The notes under the pieces: model-generated
Database searches by the model: none
What the model was told of the DNA's origin: nothing
The model's input: the letters and a program-made list of their open reading frames with translations, nothing else
Assembly (NCBI GenBank): GCA_949752745.1
Contig: OX457026.1
Coordinates: 33,324,911 to 33,388,910 of the forward strand
Origin: Protula sp. h YS-2021
Taxonomy: Eukaryota > Annelida > Polychaeta > Sabellida > Serpulidae
Reading direction: 5' to 3'
Length of the DNA stretch: 64,000 bases
Translations under genes and position numbers: made by a program
In this document: piece by piece, positions 1 to 20,600 of the stretch
Layout of the letters: the number at the start of each line of letters is the position of its first letter
How positions within the stretch are numbered: the stretch's first letter is position 1

Positions 1-559
1 ATGTTGACTTGACAGTATTAAAAGAGTGAGAACAGTAAATATTATTCCAATTATTAAAAGTGAGCATAATGTAGTTGAATTAACGATGAAATTATCAAAA
101 TTAATCAGGCCTCTGGAAATTAAACAAAATTGCAATTAATAAGACAACATATAACCGAGAAATGCTACTCCTTATAGAAAACACGTGATCATAATTAAGT
201 CAATTGGGTGATATTCGCGTTAAATTTGATTTCCTGAAATTTAAGATAAGATGTCTCCTCACAAGACACGGCCAGCCTGTTGTGACTGACCCGTGAACAA
301 ACGAGGAGTTCAAGCCGTAGTCATCAGAGCCAATGCTCTTTTTATGGGTAACGTAGCCCATGGGTCTCTCCAAACGTCTCTAGGAGCGGTTCTGTAAGTG
401 CGAAATGCCCAATGACATCGCTACCTTCGGGTATTAGTCTTCTGAGTTGGCTAAGATAAGTGCGTTTTCTTTGGAATACTGTAAAGACAAAGCGAAAAAT
501 ATTGAAGGAAAATAAATTGTTGGAAATATCAACAATTTAGGTATTAAAATTTGTAGCGA

Positions 560-960
560 GGAGTCTTTGATTGGGAGTTAAAAGACTGCGAAAAAATTGA
601 ATTAGGACTAGGAGAGCTAGAACAAGAAGATGCAATAGGGTCTTGGAGGAAGTCGCTATAAGAATTTATCAAAAAAATGAGAGTAATTCGTACTTCTTAA
701 ATAAATCTAAGCTTTCTTATAAAAGAGAACAGTTAGTAAACTTTCTTTTGAAAATGAAAAAGAAACTTCGGCTCAGGAAACCATTTTGAAAATGATAATC
801 AGCTTTAAACTAATGTGTACTCTCATAGTAGGTTCTGGAGGTGATATGACCTTAGAGGCCCGATTATTTCAAGATAAAGAAACTTCAATGTGAAGGGAGC
901 ATATTAAATGTTTCACATTAACTAAGTCACCAGGATGTGGTTGGGTATATTCTTACTACT
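560..960 (+). mobile_element. Relic of a LINE retrotransposon ORF2
   Basis: Broken reading frames here translate to patches resembling the segment just upstream of the reverse transcriptase in LINE ORF2 proteins: a charged patch with LGELEQEDAIGSW, then after a frameshift KNESNSYFLNKSK (like the usual E-K-N-S-Y-F-L-N-L-E-K motif), then SAQETILKMIISF, then a K-S-P-G patch near 930. Several stops and frameshifts are present, so it is dead. The clade cannot be named. The rest of 1-2318 holds no other recognisable gene. Confidence 0.45.
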
Positions 961-2318
961 GAAGAAATTGAACTTATGTCCTAATTTTACCCGGATTAGA
1001 CAAAACGTGTGGGTGTGCCTGAGTATAAGTGTGCAACCAAAGAATGCCTTGTAGAATATTATCAACAGTTTTTATCAACTAAATTATGAAAAAATGGAGT
1101 AAAATATAAAATAGATAAACACAAATTTAATGGTTACAATATAGTGATGATACGAACGGGAATAGTCGCGGGTGACACTATGCCCCTGAACATCATTCAC
1201 TACCGCTAATTCCCGATGAGTCGAGTTCTGTTCAAGTCTCTTTCGAAATAGTATTGAGAATAAAATTATTATGCAACTAAGATATAATAAGAATTTGCGC
1301 GCTGTGATACTTAGTAGTTCGCTATCTGTTTGCCTGTGACTGTGAATGAATCTCTTTTACTAATGGGAATGAAAGTTGTTACGTCAGTGTGCTTTTAAAT
1401 GCAAACTGAATAAATTTATAAACAAATGAAAGTCTTGTTTTTTTTCTTTAAATATTCGTTTAATATTCCAGACTCCGAAAGATTTATCAGTGTTAGACAA
1501 CTATTTGTATTTTCAGCTTTACTATGTTGTAAAATCTGCCACTGGGAAACAGAACGACTTTACAATAGTACAAGGGTAAACAGAAACAATGATCAAATAA
1601 AAAAGAAAAATATTATTTGTTTCAAGCTGTTCTACTACAGGTGTTTGTAATAACTACTGGCGAGACAATATATTATCCGATATTCTCATATCATATTCTC
1701 TTATAACATTAGAATGTATATAGATCATAGGCCCCGTGAAGTGGAGTGTTTTTTGTTTGGATAGAAAGTCACAGAGTTGTAAAGTCGAAGACCTCGTGAA
1801 TTCAAAAACTCTCTTGGTTAGATCACATAAATACTACAACGAAAAAATCACTACAGTTACAACCTCAAACATCGACAATACGTCTGTAAAGAATCAGAGA
1901 AACTTTGATGGTTTGAAATATTAAGTGTTTTTTTCTTAATCCGAAAAGAATGCTGACTCCGAGTAAAATTGCTTTTTTATGTCGCTTGTGCTCAGACAAT
2001 CTAGCTGGGGGAATGCTTTCCGCCTCTGCGTTGGGATAGAGTAACTACATTAAAAATAGCACAAACATTGATTTTGTTCTTGAGAAATAATGCAGCTGAA
2101 TTGTTATAACAAGTGCAAATCTAAGCAGATAGACATGGAAAAATTAAAAATATAAAGGATATGTTCGCATACTATGTCACAACAAGAGTGTTGACAAGTG
2201 AAAATCATATCATCTTTATATTGTATATGAATACTCAAGATGAAATTTAGTAAATTTAAAAGATATAAGTCAAATCTTAAATGCAACGTAATTGGTGAAA
2301 CACTTTAGAAAGCTTTAG

Positions 2319-4566
2319 AAAAACTGAGCACTATTTTAGATGGCTGCGTAACAACGGGACAGGTTTACAACGGAGATATCGCACATGCAGTCAATGGCAA
2401 GCCCTGTCTCATCTGGCAGGCGGCTCTGGAAGCTGCAGAAATTGATGTGACTATTGACCATTTTCCAGATATTTCCTGGGCTGCAGCTGGAAACAAATGC
2501 AGGTATTCTGGTTTTATGCAAAACGATAACGACCTCTAAAATTTCATTAATTGTTTTAACGCATGACATAAGATTACATCTTTTTGCGTTTGGAATGAAC
2601 AAGTAGGCATTTAAAGGGATTCTTGGTTTTAAAAGAAAAAAATTGAATCTAATCTATGCTAGATCTTAAAGTACAATGGGTTCTGAAGATAAAACGATTT
2701 TGTACAAGTATCTTCTCTTAAAAAGATGATCAAAAGCTGCACCAAAAGATGCGCCAAATGCATATTAAATGAAGCGCATGATCGATCATCACTTTTAAAT
2801 AGTATATTTGCTAAAATATCAAATAAGCCGTTCCTGAAGCGCTTATTTCTACCTCTTTATAATTCCAATAGAAGAAATGTATTAAAATAATCTGAGAGAT
2901 TGGCAATAACTATGCAGTTTTTAAACTTGAATAATTCTTATATTTGATATCTATATCAATATATACTTGATATCAATTTAAAATTTAGATATGCATCTCG
3001 TCTTTCTGTATGATAATTAAGATATCTTGAGTTCTTTTTTATCTAGTTTACTTCTGCTGGATGGACAAAACTTTGTGCCAATAGTAATTTTAATTTTGTC
3101 TGAGATGAGAATGGTGACAGAATATGCTAGTACAATTGTATTAACTTTGGCTATAACTTTTGTTACCTTAATCATAAAGTATTTTCTATGCAAAACAACA
3201 AGTCGGCCTAAGGTGTGCCGATTTATACACATCATTGCAAAAAAGGCAGGTCGAAAAAATATATCTTTTTTGAGGTACTGAGTTCATTTTGTTTAGTTTA
3301 CTTTGGTTGTGATTTATATCGTTAAACGTCAAAATACAGAATAGTGACTTGCTGAGAAAAATATACAACGGTTTCATGTTGGACTAAAACAAATGGCAAA
3401 ACTGTTGCTTGTCAAAATTTTCAAATGAAGAATAGTGAATGGCGACAGAATATACTACTATAAACATTGATTTATAGTTTAGCTTACCCTAATTATTAAG
3501 TTTACTCTACGCTAAATACAAAGATGACACAAAATGTGCCGACTTGTTTTAAAGCCTTGTAAAAAGTGGCAAAATATCACCAAAAATGTTACCTTATTGG
3601 TGCCTGCATGAATATAATATAATATAATATATATAATGAGGGTCTTAAGTCCATGTAGTCTGGTGTTAACCTACATTTAACTTACGTCATGATATAAATG
3701 CCCCTGGAGTTGTTTCATTATCTGTCAATGCTGTAAAAAGTACAAATTTAGCGTCTAAGCTTTCAAGTGATTCTCGAAAGGGACCATACTTAAGGCTGAA
3801 AATGCCAAAACCAGTGGTGTAACGTAAAAAGTTTTTTGTGGTAGCACCCAAACAGAATAAACAATTGTTGGAAACTGACCTTCTTTAAAAGACGGTGTTA
3901 ATAATGTTTTCTCCGTTTGTTATTTTTAAAATTCTTTTCTCGTTTTCGTCGACGTTTTAGATTAATACAACATTCTGAGATAGATTTTCAAGGTTTTCAA
4001 AGTGCCAGTAAGCATATACATCTATGTTATCTTTCACTTAATCACGCTTTTGTTTCAAAGAAAATAAGTATTGGGTAGGTTTTGTCAAGGTTAATTGGCT
4101 TAACATGGATCCAATTCAAAGTTTTCAAAAAGATAAAGGTTAGAGAATCTAGATAATGTCATTGTTTGGACTCAAAAGGTATGAAAACTGAATATTTCAA
4201 GATATGTGAAACATCTCTCGTTCAATCAGCAGAGAGATTTTGTTCACAATCATTCTCATTACAAATAGAGTCTTCAAAATAGCTATCAAGTATGACGCAA
4301 AAACATTTTTACTGGTATATGATCACGAAAAGTCTTATATATGTGTGGCATGCACGTTACTTTAAAAAACATTTGAATATGGTAAAAATTTAACCCTTCT
4401 GAAAAAAGTTATTTAGCAGTTGGAGGTGTAACAAATATAAACAAGTTCCCATACTTAGTTAATTTTTTTTTGAAGAGAAATCTTCCAGTTTGATGGCGGT
4501 CCCCACTGTCTTACTTGGATACTGACACAAATGGAGGTCGTGTCGTGTGGTATCCCAAGCTGCTGA
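2319..4566 (+). CDS. Kringle gene copy A, terminal kringle only (two exons)
   Basis: Exon 2319-2502 (184 nt, enters in phase 1, leaves in phase 2, donor GTATTC) encodes the first half of a kringle domain: C1 in DGCVTTG, then YNGD, C2 in NGKPCLIW, FPDISW, and C3 in GNKCR. Exon 4476-4566 (91 nt) follows a T-rich acceptor and encodes the second half: C4 in GGPHCLTW, C5 in VVSC, C6 in GIPSC, then TGA. Both exons are open, the phases fit, and the lengths and stop position match copy B, so the six-cysteine kringle is intact. Kringles are disulphide-bonded extracellular binding modules. No signal peptide, membrane or EGF exon could be found in the 2.3 kb upstream, so the 5' part lies left of the window, is hidden in a long intron, or is lost. 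A solitary gene fragment is the alternative. Confidence 0.68.
3030..3570. repeat. Diverged tandem duplication inside the copy A intron
   Basis: Segments around 3108-3235 and 3435-3550 share a series of words in the same order (aatgg.gacagaatat, then gtgccgactt or gtgccgattt), with a spacing of about 327 bases. The match is imperfect and no coding function is visible. Confidence 0.3.
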
Positions 4567-7255
4567 GATTGAATGAATTGCATTTCTGTCAGGGTAACTT
4601 CACCAGACATCTACCGCCATTATATAGACAGTCGTCGAGCTTGTGACTATATTATATGGAATATAAAGACAGATTGCTACATTTAAAAGGCAGTTGGTTT
4701 CATCATGCATAACAAAAACAAGAATATTTTGATGGCAAACACGTCTGTTTATATTCTAAAGATGGACATAGGTTCGTCAGATATACTTTCTTTGAAATTC
4801 TTTTTATATTTTGCTCACAATTCTAAAATGGCACAAGCTATTATCCTCTTTCCATAAAATTTCAAGTAGCTTTTTAACGTGTTATTATGCTATACTTCTG
4901 TAAATATCCTGGAAGCACTGTGTTTATTCAAGTATCGAACCACGGTTCTCTCAGGTAAAGATGATCACGGGGGTCCTGTATCAGACTGCTTTCTGCTATT
5001 TCTCGGATTTACTCCTGCTATCAAATGTATGGATTTTAAAAAAGCTTCAACGAATCGTCAAAGACATCCCATCCTCTGATTTGGTGAAAAGCAGTTAAAA
5101 CATATAAAATCCCAGAAACAGTTGTAACTCTGGCTATTCATATGTTAGCATCGCCCTCGTATTTTTGAATTTTGGTGCAATTCATAACATGGTTCGCAAT
5201 CGTTTAAGAAATGCTAAAGCTTCAAAATTAGTGTTCTTAAATGTTAAGAGGGAACACTGATCTGGATTAGTAGTATTGAATGCTCGACACACTGTAAAAT
5301 TGGTAAAAATTTTTTTTGTGCATATGTACATGTTTTGTGTATGTTTCCTGCTTGGCACGTATGAAACCTGGCTTTATGATGTTTGTTTAGCGGTATTAAT
5401 GTGTGTAATAAATGCATTGGAGTTACCAAAGCTGTAAATACATTTCATTAGTTTTGATCGGGTAAAAACCGTTTTTGACCAGTTTTTGCCGCCATCCCGG
5501 CAAAAGTACATTTTACCGCGAAAACCCAAGCCTCACACCTGCTTGGAGATCACCGAAATAAGTACACATAAAAAGATTGCTCTGTGTTATGTTATTTAAG
5601 ATTTGCAATTCAACTTTGCAAACTGCTTGAATTTGAAGTATCGTGTAGAAAGCTAATATAAAGTCATCACAATATTAACATTGAAATATGACTATGGTTC
5701 GTAAAAATGAAATTTTGATCCTACATTTAAGTAATCCTGCTTGAACAGTCAAGCATCGTTTCAATTAGTAGTCGATGTCCTAAATTAAACCCACCATTAT
5801 TGTTTCGATTTTTCTGTGCGCATGATTGAACAAATGTTTATTGTCTTCAGGGGTGCCTTTATAAAAGGAGTTTGCTACCAAATATTATACTTATCCGTAT
5901 TTTTTGCTATAACCTATACCATAGCGTACGCATGCCTGATAATGGGCATAATGGTAAAATTTCAATGTCCGTTTTTTTGCATATAAAACATTAACGAATT
6001 TTCTACAGCATTTGAGATGGACCAAATAGATATATTACAGTATGTCTCTACCACATTTTGGTAGCCCCAGAGGAGTTCGCGTGACAAGTTTATGCCGGAA
6101 AAATAAAAAGGAATCATTCGAAAACACCCACAGAACCGTACTAATTAAAAAACTATGGTGTAACTAAGTAATTTAAAGAATTAGATTTGGAAGAGGTAAT
6201 TTGCAAGTCGAACGAAAGGCAAGTTTGCATTGCATTAGAAAAATTCAAAGCAGATTGAGGAAAGCATCAGAAAAGGAATACTCCGGAGCTGCTTTCACTA
6301 CCTGTATGAGTTCGATGTCATAAGTTACCAATTAAAACGGAGGAGAAAAGACAAACAAGCACGATTATACAATTGTTTGGAAAGAACTATGTTGGTGACA
6401 AGAGAAGAATACCTCAATGGCAAACCGTGTTGGAATGTACAACTGCATAGTACGTTTGTTGCCAAAATATGCTCAATCGCAAAAACCGTTTGCATTTTAT
6501 AAGAAAAGATAACATGTTCAAATTCAAATAAAGCCCGTACAGCGAGATTAAATATGAATGCCACATGACATATATAAACATTATATTGTTCAATTGATGC
6601 GTTTGTAGTGTATATTGACACAAATGATGGGCATGGATGCATTTTGCCTGATGAAATACAAAAAAATACCTCTATTGATCGGTGTATGTTTTCAGATCTG
6701 CTGTCTCTTAACTTCAACAAATGAATTAAAAGGGATGTCCTATTAAAAGTATGATATTATACGAAAATCATGCAGTGGCACTATGCTTTTTATCTACAGA
6801 AACGTTGCTAAGATGGACTTTTAATCGGAGGGGGAAATATATGTGCGTATCGGGTGAACCTAAATGTTTTAATTATACGCGCCTATGTTTTCACCGCCAC
6901 TTTTTATTGATTGGCTCCATTGCTTTTGAAATATATTTGTTGGGCCTGAGACAATATCGTATCTGTCTGTTCTGTGGTTGTTTGGAAGAGAAATATTATA
7001 AAGGATAGTGGATATGGTTTAGTGTAATATGTCTTGAGCTGCACGAATTAAATATCTTTGTATTTTTCTTTTTCTCTTCTAAATGTTACTCAGTCAAAAA
7101 ACTAGAAAACTATGAAATGAAATGTGTGCTCTTTTGTATATGGGCTCTCTTATTACAGTTGGGGATTTCCAATTTCCTTATCTTATTGAATTCATAAAAT
7201 TCGGCAAGGTACTTCAGTATGATTCCATTTTTCCCGCCAAAATTTCCTCTGAGAT

Positions 7256-7555
7256 GATTAAGGCCAGAACGATCTGGTTTGGCAGATATGCACCGTAGTA
7301 TGTCTCGACGGTCCATTTCGGTGCTTTTTACAATTCATTAACATTTTATGTGTGAAAATTGACATTTAAATTTTGCCATTGAAGTCGATTACAATGCAAA
7401 GGCTAGATTAAGGCTAGAGCGGTCTAGTTTGGCAGATATGCACTGTAGTATGTCTCGACGGTCCATTTCAGTGCTTTTTACAATTCATTAGCATTTTATA
7501 TGTAAAAATTAACATTTAAATTTTGCCATTGAAGACGATTATAATGCAAAAGCAC
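7256..7555. repeat. Two-copy tandem repeat, 150-base unit
   Basis: Copies start at 7256 and 7406. Both contain tttggcagatatgcac, tatgtctcgacggtccattt and a following stretch ending in aatgcaaa, differing by scattered substitutions. The copies are head to tail with no spacer. Confidence 0.85.
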
Positions 7556-8523
7556 GCTAACAGTACAAACAAGCTATTGATCTCTCCTTTACGACAAAAG
7601 ATGAGCAAATTTGTGCTGTGGGCTGTGTCTTGGCCCTAGGCTGAACAGCAAACCTCAGCCAGGAAACTGCTCTCACGTTTCGTTGACGCTCACCTCCACA
7701 CTTGCTAATAAAGTTTTTCTCACATTAAAAATGCCAGTTTGTCTTTCCTTAACTCGCTAAAATGATTTAAAAGCACACGAAGAATGATTCGTCCATTTGC
7801 AACAAGACTGTTATAACGTTATAATAATTTTTATCACGTTATTATACTTTTTCATCCTAGTAAAAAGCTGAACGCTTCATTAACATCAGCTTCTCGATGA
7901 TTATTGCATTGTAAATGGCAAATATCCGGCTTTGGAAAAATTATCGTACATTCCAAATCACCACCGGTCATATAACCTGTCATATTACCAGCGCAATACG
8001 GTCTGCTATTTGATCAACAGATCATTTTTTTTACTGATTTAACTATTTTGTCTTAGATGTGGGCAGAATTTACAGTCTAGACATTTACAATCATAGGGAA
8101 AGTAGTCATCACTCAGCCAAAGTTCTCATGTTCTCAGGTGATGAATATCTGATATTTTATGCCCTGATTTTCATCAGTCTTCAAACAATCAGTCATTACT
8201 GGTACAAAACTTAAATTTCCTATGAGCGTCATCTGTTTTTGTGACCCGGACACTTCCCCGAAATATATTTGTTGCATCAAATAGTTAAATTGAGGGTCAG
8301 AAAAAGTTAGATTTTCGGCAACAAAAACCAACTTCATGTCTAAGGAGCGTTGTAATCACATGTATGTTCAACTAATATTAACGACGTTGAGAAGTCATTG
8401 ATATAGGGGCACACATGTAATCACAACCAAACTACAACCAGATTTATTATTGTAGAAGTGTTTTTATGTTAAAAATCAACGTCTACACATCGCTGTTTAT
8501 CTAACATCTATTCAACATTGTAT

Positions 8524-8580
8524 CAAAGACGTCGATGAATGCTTGCAAAACCAAAGACGTCGATGAATGCTAGCAAAACC
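8524..8580. repeat. Two-copy tandem repeat, 28-base unit
   Basis: The unit beginning caaagacgtcgatgaatgc occurs twice in direct succession, at 8524 and 8552, with one visible difference. Confidence 0.85.
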
Positions 8581-9361
8581 AAATTCACTGTTGTGACATG
8601 GTTTGGTGCTGGCACAGCTTTAGATCTAACCTTTCTTGGAGTCAGAATGTTTGCTAGGATATAGCAAGTCAAAAGCTCTTTTGTGCAGTTTGGTTATAAC
8701 TAGCAGATTGACATGACTTTAACAGAGATTTTTCTACAGAATTCTGAGTTTTAAGTGTTTAGAAGAGAAATGGTGTGGCCCGTAGGGCAATTTTCGCTGC
8801 ACTGTACCGAAAACTATCTGGTTGATTTTGCATTCTTATACAGAAGTTTAGTGACAGGCTAGAACGCTCATTTTTAAAAGAACATATTTATCGAGAGTGT
8901 TCAGTTTAACGATCATTTGACACCTATCTGCTTGTCTATTTGATGGATTTTGAAAAAAAAACAACATAGCATTTAATCACAAGGAGATACGTGCTTAAAT
9001 ATTTTTTTCTCAATGAGTTGATGTTGTTTTTGTAAATTTTTCTTTGTCATTATCCTGGTTTAATTAGTACAGCATATGTAAGTAATGAACATTTTTTGGA
9101 AAGTGGAAAAGAACTGCAATAAAATATGTATGTTGAACTAAAACTTTTCTGGTGTGAAGTTACAATTATTACAGGACAGAGTTAATAACATTGATAAATT
9201 TACCAAAAAGATTAGCGGAAGGAGTATTCAAGATTCGAAGTGCTATTAAGTGTAAGTATTTAGTTTTCTACACTAAAGGAAGAGTTTTGTATTTGAGCAT
9301 TGTGTTATCATGCGTATTTTTTTTCAAAATCTGTTTTAACAAAGTGTCCACAATTTAAAAA

Positions 9362-17636
<8,275 letters not shown>

Positions 17637-20600
17637 GGGCTTTTACCAAGATTCTGAGGTGCTGAGTTTGTATTTGTTTCAAATCAAATACGATATACAC
17701 ATATTAGCATTTCAACGAGAGTCATCTGCATTGTATAGAAAACCATCTGCATTTCGTTCTACATTATAAAATCGAGGTCGTGGTTGGCATCTTGATTCAC
17801 GTATTGCTAAGGCGATTAGTTGATTGCATAAATACAGCTGTATGCATTATACAGATAATCATTGTACAGGAGTCATCTTTGTAGTGAACTAACCATTAAA
17901 TCTTTATTGCTAGTCGTAAGAAAAAAAGTTAATTGATTGACATAAACAATGATTTAATTATTAGGGCATAAATAACCTTGCAGCCACGCAAAAACAGTAT
18001 TAATAGTATTACAGGACAACATTGACTCATATACATAGCTAATTTGCTATTTATCTGTGTATTTGGAAAAAAAGTTTCGACATACGCAACTGTAAAAGGA
18101 TTGGTCTGAGTTTCCGAGATGTGCACGTCCACTTTGTGAACTGTTTTAATTTGCCTGAATAATGGCGCGCTATAAAATTTTCTGAATTATTTACAATACA
18201 TCCTGTTGTAAATAGGTTCATTTCCATATTCTTGTGTAAATTTTTCATCTTGGAGGTTGAAAAGGGATAATAATAATGGAGTTTTGCGATAGGCTGAGGA
18301 GACTCTGTGTGCTGTCTGTACTGTGTAATATAGTTTTAGTCTAATGGATATTCCGAGAATTGCCATTGCAGAAAGCGTTCATATGCCAAACATAAACAAA
18401 CACGACTAATAACGTTTCAACTAAAAAGATTTAAATTTTAATATATATTGTTTCATTTAATTTTATTTAACAAATTCATTCAATTCATTCAATTTCATTT
18501 TGCTCATTACAACCGCAGATGTGTACTTACTTCGCAAAGTGACTGAAAACGACTTGCTTTACTAGAGGATCTCTTTTCAATTGTTTGCCTGGAAAACATA
18601 ATATATCGAGATTAAAATACTTAAGTTCAAATTCAAAATCTTTCTTACTAATAATTTTTGACCAGTTTATTTTATAACCTAATATTGTTTGCTTAAATGA
18701 AAAAAGAACAAAGGCCCTAATCGTATTTAAAAAAACAGCTGTCTAGGTTATGTTGTAATCAGTCTCATTTATTACATTTTTTAATAATTTTTGTTTTGCA
18801 GGTACCAAACCATGAGACAGCATAAAATAAAATGTAATTATCTAGTACTGGTGCTATTAAATAGAAACTCCTTATGCTCGGATATGATGTAAATTTCTAC
18901 TAAAGCTATCAGAGATAAGGCAAACCAAATATGTATAGTCCACATCCACAACTGTGGCATAAGTATGACTTGTTTGACTGTATTTCATTTTGACATGAAG
19001 TTGATGTATTACCAATATAACACCAAAACTAAACGAATTGAATCTAGTAACATAATGCAGAGGAAAAGGGAAAATAATACATGCTGCTTAATTATTGATG
19101 CTGAAAAATCATGAAATAATTTAAATATAAACTCCCATTATTTACGGAGAAAAGTTTGGCATAATATTCTTTCTAAAGAAATTTCACAGGTAAATAAATA
19201 ATTTTTCTACAAAAGTTATGACTTCATTGATCATATGTAACTATGCTTCGTACTTTTAATTCATTTCTTACTTCTGACTCTCTGTATTGTTTAGAATTGA
19301 AATAATGTGCTAACAAGTCACTTATGATAAACTGTATAATCTCGTCTGTGAGCTTAAAACTTATTCTGGCTTAGATAAAATCAAATTGTCGACCTTAATC
19401 AGTTTCGTTTTATATCTTATTCTATCAAACGAGTTACACGTTAACACCGAGTTCTGTTCATTATCGCCACAAGTGCTATTTGACATGTGGCTGGATAAAA
19501 GCTTGTATAAATTCTTTTCAGACACTTAATGTCATGCAAGTTTTGAGCAGAGATAATTAAACAATACATCTCAGTTAAGTTAATCTCTCATAAATATGTG
19601 TTTTACGTATCAGTGTTAAACGTTGAAGTAATGCATCTGAATTGATGACTTTGAATAGTAAAGTAATTCGAAGTGTCAAAAGATTTTCTCAAGTCAAACA
19701 CCTTTTAAGAATAAATGCTTCAGAATAATTTTCTTCATGGTCCATATATTGAACGTATTGTTATGATATACATTTTACAAGTGTTTAAACGTTTTCAAAA
19801 AGATATTTTGGTTATAAGTGTTGGAACGTTTTACAAAAGGATATTTCGGTTAGACGTTAGCTGACATTAAAACAAAACATAAAGATCCACTACAACACAT
19901 TACGTACCCAGTATGATAACCTGCCCGCTTTTATAAAAGTATTGGTATAGCAAATACCAGCATTAAAAGAGTACAGTGTGAACAAATACAGATTAAAATA
20001 ACACATAACCGGCCTCCCAGCAGTAATAACGAACGCTTTAATTTTTAACTAGTGACAATAGTGCATTCTAGTTAAAAATACATTTTGGGATAGTTTTGAA
20101 GTTTTTAATGGACAAGAAGCTATAGTTTGGTTGTTTTTGTCACCTGTATTTGTCCGACATACTCGAAATTCTTAACAAAAAAAGAAAGAAAAAGTTATAG
20201 ATAGGGTGATCGGAGCCAAAGCAGTGATACGACTGCAGTCTGCGAATGTCACATATTTAACAACAGGATCCAAGAACGTGGTTTATATCAGCTTAATGTC
20301 TACTGTAAAATCCTGAAATTTATTATCAAATGTGGACGAGCTGATGAAACCATACTGGAGAGCTAAAATCATGACCTCCAACGGAAGCTGTGAACACTAT
20401 TAAACAAAACATTCGAAGTCTAAAAAAGAATGCGCTCGCTAAGTCTAAGCAACACATCTGACAGGATAATAAAGCAGTGGTCAATGATTTGAATAACTAC
20501 AGAGGTGCTCAACTTTCTTTTGAAAACATTAAAAATGTTTCAAAATTTGCTCAAAGATAAATCTGAATCTGACAGCAAGTCAATGATATTTTCAGACAGT

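Larger units (their letters stand above)
4567..9361. other. Intergenic region between kringle copies A and B
   Basis: No supported gene. It contains the 150-base and 28-base tandem repeats listed separately and a short kringle-like word near 6412. The longest open frame (about 131 codons, minus strand, 6325-6720) has no recognisable motif and no exon-like borders. A possible 5' untranslated exon of copy B could end at a GTAAGT donor near 9251. Confidence 0.6.

Noticed and set aside
6380..6450. Kringle-like word NGKPC on the plus strand near 6412
   Set aside because: Only about 15 bases match; the flanks lack the YxG and W/FP motifs and there is no splice pattern. It may be chance or a very old relic.
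6325..6720. 131-codon minus-strand open frame, the longest in the window
   Set aside because: No domain, no homologous pattern, no exon borders, and composition like surrounding AT-rich DNA.
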